NCBI GenBank assembly: GCA_938082915.1
Contig: CALKCG010000005.1
Coordinates: 1 to 6,473, forward strand
Source of the DNA: an uncultured archaeon
GTDB taxonomy: Archaea > Thermoproteota > CALKCG01 > B24
Length of the DNA: 6,473 nt
Direction: 5' to 3'
The translations under genes and the position numbers were made by a program. This document shows positions 1-6,433 of the stretch, piece after piece; positions within the stretch are counted from its first letter, which is position 1; every line of letters starts with the position of its first letter. The notes under the pieces were generated by a model that was not told the origin of the DNA, made no database searches, and saw nothing but the letters and a program-made list of their open reading frames with translations.

Positions 1-1579
1 TGGCAAGAACCGTAGATATCGTCACAATCGGCAATAACACTATGGCAACAATTAATGTTTTGAATATGTTCTTACTGCTAACACCTGTTAAACTGGCGAT
101 CCTATAACTACAGAAAGCCCCGAAAAGGGCTCCACCCCATCCATATGACGGCGTATCGATACCCATTGTTCTTATTAAGCATACCGAGAGGACAAAGTCT
201 TTCGTCCTAGTTTCTGGAACTACTGGCCATATGGGTTTCCAGAAGATCATACCGTAGCTGTCGCTTCTAGTGTGTAGACCAGCTAGACCGAAGACTCTAG
301 AGAAGGCTATCCAGAATATGAAGATCGTAAGCATGAAGATCAGGGTCGATAGTAAACTTAATCCAGTTACCAGTAAGAATGCTATACAGAGTATTAGAGA
401 TGTTAAAAACATCAGCCATGATGTCTTATACGATGTGGGTTCTGTATATTCGACGCCTTTAAGAGAGCTGCTTCTTGAGCTGAAGGCTGCTCTAAGCGTT
501 TCGATTATATAACTTCTACTGAGGTAGAGGTATAGAACAGCTATCCCGAGGTTTCCTCCAACAAAAGTCATAACGTGGAATTTGAATGGTGGGTCGTTTA
601 ACGGCGATGGGTGACACCATGCTCTACCACATCCGCCTATATTTTGTATGCCAGTATAGTATCCAACGGTATAGGCTGCTTGCGTTAGTAGGAGTAGGAC
701 GACGTACCAGAACCAACCGTTGAATAGAACGGATAGGGGCATCATATAAGCTATAGCGTATGCCAACGGTTGTTTATTCCAAGCGGTTAGAGATACTAAG
801 CCCAGTACTGTTTCACCCCAACCTACGTACTGTTGTCCTGATGGACATGTGTTAACGCGCCAAGAGAAGATGTCTGGAAACCACGGAAAAGCCGCTTGCA
901 GATATATGGGTAGTTGAAGACCGATACCGACTATTAAACCTATTAAGAAGAATCTAACGGTTCTTTCAGAGACTTTCATATCTGTAGAGATCTGTCTGAT
1001 AGATTCATACGTAGCCATAGCGTGTGGAAACGGTACTTTCTCGATGTCTATGTATCGTCTACGCAGTATGTTAGCGATCGATAACATGAATAGCCCGAAT
1101 AGCACTTGACAAAGCCACCAATATAGTATGGATGGAAGCCACTCTATCAGTGGAAATGGTACTTTTCCAAATGTCAATTGCCGAGTTATTTCAGCTGGAG
1201 GCGCCATAAATACTGGAACAAATGCCTGTGAATCTTCAGGGTACATGAATCTATCCAACCAAAAGCGTAGAGGAATATTCCACGGCCAGTGGGTTGAGAT
1301 GAAGTAGGAGCTCACTATCGCTACAGTGTATACATAGGTTAAAAGGGTAGAATTTATCTTTGCTTTAAATCCTTTAAAGAATCTACCTATGCCAATGATT
1401 AGTGTCAGTATGAATGGTGCCGATGTTAACTCCATACCGCAAACGACTATTCCAAGGTCGTATGCTGAAATCAAACTTCCTGGAAGAGTTGATATCCACA
1501 ACGTTCCGATAGAGCCCAGCAGAATTGTTAAAATTATCACGAGAATCCAAGGCATTCGCTCTTGGCTTGTCTCGACCAT
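1..1579 (-). CDS. Large polytopic membrane protein, OPT-like / DUF6785-DUF6784 type (C-terminus outside window)
   Basis: An uninterrupted minus-strand frame of 526 codons starts at ATG 1579 and leaves the window at base 1, so the C-terminus is not seen. The start is supported by GAGGCGG at 1590-1584. The product is strongly hydrophobic, with about ten likely membrane helices, the clearest near residues 11-32, 43-64, 79-95, 147-170, 208-226, 280-300, 332-353, 387-408, 411-427 and 505-525. A basic stretch (RRRYIDIEKVPFPHA, 173-187) resembles the arginine/glutamate-then-FP pattern I associate with DUF6785 and distantly with oligopeptide transporters (OPT). A loop at 315-331 contains GGCGRAWCHP and NDPPF, followed by a glycine-rich helix. 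The likely role is transport of a small organic solute across the cytoplasmic membrane, but substrate and mechanism cannot be read from the sequence. The gene is divergent from the tandem hydrolase and probably shares its promoter. That it is a gene is near certain; the family is tentative. Confidence 0.85.
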   Translation of the reverse strand, partial: MVETSQERMPWILVIILTILLGSIGTLWISTLPGSLISAYDLGIVVCGMELTSAPFILTLIIGIGRFFKGFKAKINSTLLTYVYTVAIVSSYFISTHWPWNIPLRFWLDRFMYPEDSQAFVPVFMAPPAEITRQLTFGKVPFPLIEWLPSILYWWLCQVLFGLFMLSIANILRRRYIDIEKVPFPHAMATYESIRQISTDMKVSERTVRFFLIGLIVGIGLQLPIYLQAAFPWFPDIFSWRVNTCPSGQQYVGWGETVLGLVSLTAWNKQPLAYAIAYMMPLSVLFNGWFWYVVLLLLTQAAYTVGYYTGIQNIGGCGRAWCHPSPLNDPPFKFHVMTFVGGNLGIAVLYLYLSRSYIIETLRAAFSSRSSSLKGVEYTEPTSYKTSWLMFLTSLILCIAFLLVTGLSLLSTLIFMLTIFIFWIAFSRVFGLAGLHTRSDSYGMIFWKPIWPVVPETRTKDFVLSVCLIRTMGIDTPSYGWGGALFGAFCSYRIASLTGVSSKNIFKTLIVAIVLLPIVTISTVLA

Positions 1580-1583
1580 TTTC

Positions 1584-1590
1584 CCGCCTC
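1584..1590 (-). promoter_or_regulatory. Ribosome binding site of the membrane protein gene
   Basis: On the minus strand GAGGCGG (GAGG core at 1590-1587) lies seven bases before ATG 1579. This fixes the start of the membrane protein at 1579 rather than at the ATG 24 bases further in (codon 9). Confidence 0.6.
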
Positions 1591-1608
1591 AAATTTTTTT
1601 AAAAAAAA

Positions 1609-1630
1609 GAAAACGCTATATAAGTATTTC
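1609..1630. promoter_or_regulatory. Bidirectional archaeal promoter (symmetric TATA with two BRE-like arms)
   Basis: The element reads GAAA-N4-TATATA-N4-TTTC, with TATATA at 1617-1622 and GAAA-type arms at equal distance on each side. Archaeal TFB-recognition elements are purine-rich and sit just upstream of the TATA box, so each arm can serve one direction. With transcription starting about 25 bases from the box centre, the plus transcript would begin near 1645, leaving a leader with AAGGAG before GTG 1681. The minus transcript would begin near 1594, leaving a short leader with GAGGCGG before ATG 1579. Both distances are sensible. The run of 7 T and 8 A at 1594-1608 lies within the minus-strand initiation zone. 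The intergenic region is 101 bp. A weaker alternative plus-strand box is TTATAC at 1651-1656. Confidence 0.6.
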
Positions 1631-1665
1631 CTACGTATACTTTCAACGAGTTATACTATTCCTAT

Positions 1666-1671
1666 AAGGAG
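1666..1671 (+). promoter_or_regulatory. Ribosome binding site (AAGGAG) of the tandem hydrolase
   Basis: AAGGAG ends nine bases before GTG 1681 and supports that start. A second purine stretch, GGAGAG at 1675-1680, would equally suit TTG 1690, so a product three residues shorter is possible. The ATG at 1673 is out of frame and meets a stop after six codons. Confidence 0.6.
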
Positions 1672-1680
1672 AATGGAGAG

Positions 1681-3639
1681 GTGTGGGCGTTGAGTAGAGA
1701 AGTGTGGAATGATTTAAACGTTTTCTACATGGGGTATGGTTCTATGCTTAAAGAGCATTTTGCAAGGCTTTGCGACGAGCTTGAAAGAGGCCGAGATAGA
1801 CCTAGAAATCTTTCAAACTGGCTTGAAAGAAGAGTCAATATTTTAACGATGTTGAGAAAAGCTATGGGAATGGATATTTTACCTGAGAGAAACGTTAAGG
1901 CTAATCTAGTTGGTAGGGTTGAGAGGAAAAAATATGTTTTAGAGAAGGTGGTCCTCGAGACGATCCCGGGTTTATATGTTTCAGCCAACCTATACATGCC
2001 TTCAAAACTCGAAGAACCAGTACCAGCCGTTCTCAGAGTACACGGACATTGGCGTCATGCTAAGCATCAAGATGCCGTGCAGGCTACTTGCATAGGTTTC
2101 GCCTTAAGGGGTTACGTGGCTCTAGCCATTGATAAAGTAGGCTATGGTGAAAGAAGGTATCAGGGCCACTGGGAAGGCTACATACTACCCGCTGTAGGTT
2201 TGAGCTTACAAGCTATTGAAGTTTTCGACAATATGTGTGCTATAGACTATATTCAATCTAGAGTGGAGGTTGATCCAGAACGTATAGGTGTAACTGGTGC
2301 CTCCGGTGGTGGAAATCAAACCATGTATTTAGCTGCATTAGATGATAGAGTGAAGGTTGCAGCCCCAGTATGCTCAGCTGAAGTTTTTGAGGATCAAGTT
2401 GCATCCGGTAGATGCTTCTGCGAATGTATCCCCGGTATGCTTAAATTTGCCAATGTGCCTGATATATTGGCATGTATAGCTCCACGTCCACTCCTGATAG
2501 TTAGCGGTGTATTGGATGAAACCTTCCCAATAACGTCTGCTAGGAAAGCCTTCTCACGTGTGAAATGCATATATGAACTCATGGGATGTGGAGATAAAGT
2601 AGCCATGTATGAGAGTTATGCACCGCATGGGTATAACAGAGAGATGAGAGAAGCCGTATACCGCTGGTTTGACAGATGGCTTATGGGAGTTGAAAGAGAC
2701 CATCGTGAGCCTGAAATAGTAGTTGAACCGTTTGATTCAGACGTGCTTAAGTGCTTTCATAACGGTATTCCAGAGAAGGGTGAAACGATCTTTTCAATCT
2801 ACAATGCAAAGTACAATTCTTTAAATAGATTTGCGAAATTAAACCCGGAGGAGTACCTTAAACGTAGAGAAGAGCTTAAGAAGCATGTAATTGAGGACGT
2901 TTTCGGAGGTTTTCCAGATAAAGCGGATTTAGACGCTAGAATCTACAGAGCTGAGTGTGTAGATGGCGTAATAGTAGAATATGCAAGTTTCAGAAGTGAA
3001 TGGGATATAATAATTCCCGTAATCCTCCTAAGAGGGGAAGATAGGTTTGAAGAGACATATATTTTCCTAACGCCTTCAGGTAAATCGTCAATATTTGCTG
3101 ATAGAAGAGTTAGAGAAGTCGTTGAAAATAAGGGGCTTGCGGTTCTAATCGACTATAGAGGTGTTGGGGAAACAGATTACGATGAAAGTGTAGTCGCTAA
3201 GAACAGTTTAGTCTTAGGAAGACACATACTTGGAATGAGAGTATTCGACGTTTTAAGGACTGTAGACTATCTAGCATTCAGAGGATTTCTACGTAAGAAG
3301 CTTGAAGTCCATGGTTTCTCAGACGCCGGGTTAATAGCATTATTCGCAGCTGCTTTAGACAGCAGAATAGATGAGGTAAAAGTTGAGGGGCTTTTAGCAT
3401 CTTATAGAATCGGGAAGTCTCTAGCTCAACCTCCAAGCTTATATCCACCTGGAATACTACTCTACGCGGATATACCTGAGATTGCTGCCCTCGTAGCACC
3501 TAGAAAGATGCAGATTAGAAGACCCGTAGATAGTTCGGGCGTCGTATTAAACATTGATGAAGCGAGAAAGCTTTTTGATTTTACCTTCAAAGTGTATGAT
3601 GTACTCGGCGCAGAAGACGCATTTAAAATTGAAACCTGA
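1681..3639 (+). CDS. Tandem two-domain alpha/beta hydrolase, acetyl-xylan-esterase-like
   Basis: This 652-residue protein starts at GTG and has no signal peptide or membrane segment, so it should be cytoplasmic. A helical N-terminal part (about 1-85) precedes a complete alpha/beta-hydrolase domain (about 86-336). That domain has HGH at 121-123 (oxyanion region), the conserved DKVGYGER at 151-158, nucleophile elbow GASGG with Ser208, an acid in the segment APRPLLIVSG then Asp279, and His316 in APHGYN. This matches the acetyl-xylan-esterase / Abhydrolase_7-type families, which cleave esters, often on sugars. After a linker, a second copy of the fold (about 440-652) aligns block by block with the first: GFSDA with Ser547 and VAPRK then Asp617. 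It ends at 652 with no histidine at the expected place, so it is probably structural or regulatory. A CxCxC cluster lies at 245-249. Substrate is unknown; peptidase or other esterase activity is possible. Codon use is like its neighbours. Confidence 0.85.
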   Translation: MWALSREVWNDLNVFYMGYGSMLKEHFARLCDELERGRDRPRNLSNWLERRVNILTMLRKAMGMDILPERNVKANLVGRVERKKYVLEKVVLETIPGLYVSANLYMPSKLEEPVPAVLRVHGHWRHAKHQDAVQATCIGFALRGYVALAIDKVGYGERRYQGHWEGYILPAVGLSLQAIEVFDNMCAIDYIQSRVEVDPERIGVTGASGGGNQTMYLAALDDRVKVAAPVCSAEVFEDQVASGRCFCECIPGMLKFANVPDILACIAPRPLLIVSGVLDETFPITSARKAFSRVKCIYELMGCGDKVAMYESYAPHGYNREMREAVYRWFDRWLMGVERDHREPEIVVEPFDSDVLKCFHNGIPEKGETIFSIYNAKYNSLNRFAKLNPEEYLKRREELKKHVIEDVFGGFPDKADLDARIYRAECVDGVIVEYASFRSEWDIIIPVILLRGEDRFEETYIFLTPSGKSSIFADRRVREVVENKGLAVLIDYRGVGETDYDESVVAKNSLVLGRHILGMRVFDVLRTVDYLAFRGFLRKKLEVHGFSDAGLIALFAAALDSRIDEVKVEGLLASYRIGKSLAQPPSLYPPGILLYADIPEIAALVAPRKMQIRRPVDSSGVVLNIDEARKLFDFTFKVYDVLGAEDAFKIET

Positions 3640-3641
3640 GT

Positions 3642-5009
3642 TTAATTGAGGGATGACAGTTTAGCTGTTAACGTATAGAGTATCGACCCTAATTGGACGC
3701 CTACCAAGTTTCCAATAGGTACTACCGTATAATTCGACAGATTCATGAACTCCTTACACATAAGTTCTATCTTTTTCAAACACCACTTATTATGCTCTTT
3801 GAGGGCAGATTCTTCAGGCTTTTCACGAGTCAGTCTGTAGAACAATCCGAGTCTAAGTATTCCGTAGAAATAAACCCTAGCAACCATACTATCGAACAAT
3901 TCTGAAACGGTAGCCTGACGTGCGGTAGATGGGTCTTTCTTCGCCCAGTTCTTCCTAGCTTTTACAGATTCGAGACCCATCCTTACAAACTCTGATAGAG
4001 CTTCATAGAATGGAGATGATTCGTCAACATAATGCTTGATGACTTCTAGTCTCCTTTTAAGCTCCACAAGTTGCCTCCTGGTTTTTTCAGCCTCTAAAAG
4101 TATAGCGTCTCTACGTTTAATGCCAACTGGAACGGTATTGGCAATTCTATCGTCGTATATATAGGGAACCTCGCATACGACTGTTAAAGCATCTTTGTTA
4201 ACTCTCTTCACGTATTCATCACTACTGGCGCCGCTTCTTATTACTTCAGCTGGGTCTTTCTTAAGATGTTTAGCCAAATACTCGTACTCATCAACTACTG
4301 TTGGCATCTTGAAGATTGCATCGGCAAACTTACTTGCATAGGGTACCTCAGGTTCACCTAAGTGAAGCGGGATATTAAACTTGGATGCAACCATGTGGAG
4401 TTTATCGTATACATCTGGAATTGGATCTGAAAGATAGAAGTAGGCTCCACAGAAACCAGCATTGTGGAGGGAACTCACATAGTCGGGCTTAATTTCGTTA
4501 ATCAAATTCATTAAAGCCTGAGTCTCGGGAACAGGCTTATCAAACCTCAATGTCTTATACTCCACTGGAAAAGTCCATTCAATCTGCCTATATCCCGGAG
4601 GTCTATAATAGTTTAAAGCATACTTTTTCAGAGACCAATCTCCTTTAAACCAACCTTCGTTTAATCTGGCTCCAAAAGGATCTATGCACTTCACAATATA
4701 CCACGTCGTATTCATCTTACTTCTAAAGGTGTCATCTACAGCCAGCTTCCAAGAAAGATACTCCAACGTCATACTTCCAATCGGCTCGTTGGGATGTGGA
4801 AAAGCGAAGAGTAAAGCCGTCAACCCCCCAGAACCTATTTTAAGGCAATTGATTGGTTCTCCATTCCTCGCTTCACCTATCTTAAACATGGAAACTCTAT
4901 CTGGATGTTTAGACGCTAATTCCCTTGCACTTGCATTGAGCTCATCAACATTCAAAAACTCCTTGAAATCGGGGATCTCGTTCAAAACACGCCATATCAC
5001 ACTCTCCAA
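3642..5009 (-). CDS. M14-family zinc carboxypeptidase-like protein
   Basis: Minus-strand protein of 455 residues from TTG 5009, the start best placed behind a ribosome site; GTG 5021 would give 459. The M14 metallopeptidase pattern is clear: HPNE with zinc ligands His72 and Glu75, then DPFGARLN, a W/Y-rich stretch with NYYRPP (Asn133, Arg136) where M14 enzymes bind the substrate carboxylate, PETQAL before the third ligand His182 in SLHNAGF, and Glu280 in VVCEVPY, in the position of the general base. Such enzymes remove a C-terminal residue, or an amide-linked group in the related deacylases. There is no signal peptide, so an intracellular role is likely. Residues from about 295 to the end are mostly charged helix and not part of the minimal catalytic fold. 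It is divergent from the GH4 gene, and its stop codon is two bases from that of the hydrolase. Family is secure, substrate unknown. Confidence 0.85.
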   Translation of the reverse strand: MESVIWRVLNEIPDFKEFLNVDELNASARELASKHPDRVSMFKIGEARNGEPINCLKIGSGGLTALLFAFPHPNEPIGSMTLEYLSWKLAVDDTFRSKMNTTWYIVKCIDPFGARLNEGWFKGDWSLKKYALNYYRPPGYRQIEWTFPVEYKTLRFDKPVPETQALMNLINEIKPDYVSSLHNAGFCGAYFYLSDPIPDVYDKLHMVASKFNIPLHLGEPEVPYASKFADAIFKMPTVVDEYEYLAKHLKKDPAEVIRSGASSDEYVKRVNKDALTVVCEVPYIYDDRIANTVPVGIKRRDAILLEAEKTRRQLVELKRRLEVIKHYVDESSPFYEALSEFVRMGLESVKARKNWAKKDPSTARQATVSELFDSMVARVYFYGILRLGLFYRLTREKPEESALKEHNKWCLKKIELMCKEFMNLSNYTVVPIGNLVGVQLGSILYTLTAKLSSLN

Positions 5010-5018
5010 TTTAACTAA

Positions 5019-5025
5019 CACCTCC
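5019..5025 (-). promoter_or_regulatory. Ribosome binding site (GGAGGTG) that decides the M14 start
   Basis: On the minus strand GGAGGTG covers 5025-5019 and so includes the possible GTG start at 5021. It lies nine bases before TTG 5009. This is a near-perfect match to the archaeal 16S 3' end at ideal spacing, which favours TTG 5009 over GTG 5021. If the transcript were leaderless, GTG 5021 would remain possible. Confidence 0.55.
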
Positions 5026-5043
5026 GATTACTACAATCAACAT

Positions 5044-5063
5044 CCTAAGCATTTATACCTAAG
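5044..5063. promoter_or_regulatory. Shared TATA element flanked by CCTAAG direct repeats
   Basis: CATTTATA at 5050-5057 contains a plus-strand TTTATA box and, read on the minus strand, TATAAATG. Copies of CCTAAG sit directly on both sides (5044-5049 and 5058-5063, a 14-bp period). Initiation about 25 bases from the box centre would fall near 5080 for the GH4 gene (leader about 8 bases to ATG 5088) and near 5029 for the M14 gene (leader about 20 bases to TTG 5009). The repeats could be BRE-like or bind a regulator that would act on both genes together; the function is inferred. Confidence 0.5.
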
Positions 5064-5080
5064 TCATTCATATAGTTAGT

Positions 5081-5085
5081 GGTGG
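5081..5085 (+). promoter_or_regulatory. Short ribosome binding site (GGTGG) before GH4 ATG
   Basis: GGTGG just before ATG 5088 matches the GGTG part of the archaeal anti-Shine-Dalgarno target in nearly the right register. It overlaps two in-frame GTG codons (5079, 5082). These lie at the predicted transcription start, so ATG 5088 is the preferred start. Confidence 0.4.
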
Positions 5086-5087
5086 AC

Positions 5088-6392
5088 ATGTCGTTTAAAG
5101 TTGTTCTCATAGGCGCGGGAAGCCACGTATTCGGTCAAAATCTCATAACAGACATACTATCGTATCCCGAGCTCAGAGATTGCACCATCAGCCTTGTAGA
5201 CATAGATAAGGATAGACTAAGCCTTACCGAAGCTTTCGCAAGAAAACTCGTAGATCAATGGGGTTTTAAAACTAAGATAGAGGCTACGACCGATCGTAGG
5301 GAGGCTTTAGAAGGAGCAGACTACGTCGTGACATCCATTAGAGCAGGCGGACTTGAAGCTACGAGACTTGACCTGGAAATACCTTTAAAATATGGAGTAG
5401 ATCAGGCTGTAGGAGATACTGTTGGACCTGGAGGCGTATTCTACGGTTTGAAAAACGCTTCAGCTATTCTAGACATATGCTATGATATGGAGAAACTATG
5501 CCCCGATGCCCTTCTAATGAACTACACGAACCCCATGGCTATAGTATGTTGGAGCGTGTATGAAGGAACTAAGATAAACGTAGTAGGACTGTGCCATAGT
5601 GTTCAAGGCACTGCGTATACCCTTGCAAATTACGTGGGTGCCTCTCTAACGGAAATATCGTATTTTGCAGCTGGAATAAATCACATGTCTTGGTTTCTAG
5701 AGTTTAAGTGGCATGGAGAAGACGCCTATCCTATTTTAAGGAGGAAGCTCAGAGACCCAGATTTCTATAAGGGTCTTGCTGGAAGAGACCTTGTTAGAAT
5801 AGAAGTTTTTAAAGCCGTAGGGTACTATCCGAGTGAATCGAGCCATCACTTATCTGAATACCTACCCTACTTTAGGAAAAGGCAAGATGTGATTGAGAAG
5901 TTTAAACTAGGGAAGGCTTTAGAACGTATCAAATCTATGGAGGATAGAGGTAGAGAGGATGAGGCATTTAGAAGACTAATTGAAAGCTCTGAGAAAATAC
6001 CTATACGTAGAAGCGCAGAATACTGCTCAACAATAATACATTCGATGGAAACGGGTATGCCTAGCCTAATCTACGGGAACGTTAGAAATACCGGGTTGAT
6101 TATAAATCTTCCATATGGCTGCTGTGTTGAAGTTCCCTGTCTTGTAGATAAAACTGGAATACATCCATGCTATGTTGGCAAACTACCTCCACAATGTGCA
6201 GCTTTGAATAGAATGAACGTAAATGTTCAAGAACTTGCAACCAGAGCAGTCTTAGAGAAGAGTAAAGAACTGGTATTTCAAGCGATACTGGTAGATCCAT
6301 TGACTAGTGCAATACTTACCATAGATGAGGTAAGAAGCATGGTAGATGAAATGTTTAAAGCTGAAGAAAAATACCTTAAAGGATTTTCTTAG
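5088..6392 (+). CDS. Glycoside hydrolase family 4 enzyme, alpha-galactosidase (MelA)-like
   Basis: A 434-residue protein from ATG 5088, about the usual GH4 length; GTG 5079 would add three residues. The N-terminal Rossmann motif GAGSHVFG begins at residue 9, where GH4 enzymes bind NAD. The family motifs follow in order: GDTVGPGG at 109-116, NYTNP at 145-149, CHSV at 169-172 (Cys169 a manganese ligand), GINHMSWF at 196-203 (His199 the second ligand), a GYYPSESSHHLSEYLPYF block at 245-262, and NTGLIINLP at 334-342. These enzymes cleave glycosides by oxidation at C3 and elimination, using NAD and Mn. In GH4, CHSV is typical of alpha-galactosidases, while CHG, CDMP and CNVP mark glucuronidase and phospho-glycosidases. 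The exact sugar needs assay, as GH4 specificity is fluid. The C-terminal region carries extra cysteines at 345, 346, 361 and 370. No signal peptide: cytoplasmic. It is divergent from the M14 gene. Confidence 0.92.
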   Translation: MSFKVVLIGAGSHVFGQNLITDILSYPELRDCTISLVDIDKDRLSLTEAFARKLVDQWGFKTKIEATTDRREALEGADYVVTSIRAGGLEATRLDLEIPLKYGVDQAVGDTVGPGGVFYGLKNASAILDICYDMEKLCPDALLMNYTNPMAIVCWSVYEGTKINVVGLCHSVQGTAYTLANYVGASLTEISYFAAGINHMSWFLEFKWHGEDAYPILRRKLRDPDFYKGLAGRDLVRIEVFKAVGYYPSESSHHLSEYLPYFRKRQDVIEKFKLGKALERIKSMEDRGREDEAFRRLIESSEKIPIRRSAEYCSTIIHSMETGMPSLIYGNVRNTGLIINLPYGCCVEVPCLVDKTGIHPCYVGKLPPQCAALNRMNVNVQELATRAVLEKSKELVFQAILVDPLTSAILTIDEVRSMVDEMFKAEEKYLKGFS

Positions 6393-6409
6393 TTATCGGT
6401 GAATGTGAG

Positions 6410-6416
6410 TTTATAT
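6410..6416 (+). promoter_or_regulatory. Possible TATA box for a gene beyond the right edge
   Basis: TTTATAT lies 18 bases after the GH4 stop and about 21 bases from its box centre to ATG 6434. That would place transcription start at or close to this ATG, as in leaderless archaeal genes. The T-rich stretch at 6422-6433 could instead, or also, help terminate GH4 transcription. Confidence 0.3.
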
Positions 6417-6433
6417 GAATAATTCTTATCTTT

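Noticed and set aside
270..512. 80-codon plus-strand open frame
   Set aside because: It lies wholly opposite the membrane protein gene, has no ribosome site and encodes a low-complexity product; a shadow of the minus-strand frame.
1383..1592. 69-codon minus-strand open frame starting at ATG 1592
   Set aside because: It is in another frame of the same strand as the membrane protein. The membrane frame starting at 1579 has the ribosome site and continues for over 520 codons with consistent helices.
1594..1608. T7A8 run as an intrinsic terminator
   Set aside because: No gene ends towards it from either side; both neighbouring genes start here. It is better explained as an A/T-rich promoter or initiation zone.
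1632..1640. TACGTA/GTATAC small palindromes as an operator
   Set aside because: Six-base palindromes are common by chance in such sequence, and there is no second copy at a regular spacing.
1389..1667. 92-codon plus-strand open frame leading into the hydrolase
   Set aside because: It overlaps the membrane gene on the opposite strand and runs through the poly-A/T tract and TATA box; no support as a coding region.
3737..3776. Terminator for the hydrolase within the M14 gene
   Set aside because: Only a run of five T is present and no convincing hairpin was seen, so it is mentioned only in the convergent-gene finding.
4684..5079. 131-codon plus-strand open frame ending just at the GH4 start
   Set aside because: It is antisense to conserved M14 motifs including HPNE and crosses the divergent promoter; the join with the GH4 start is coincidence.
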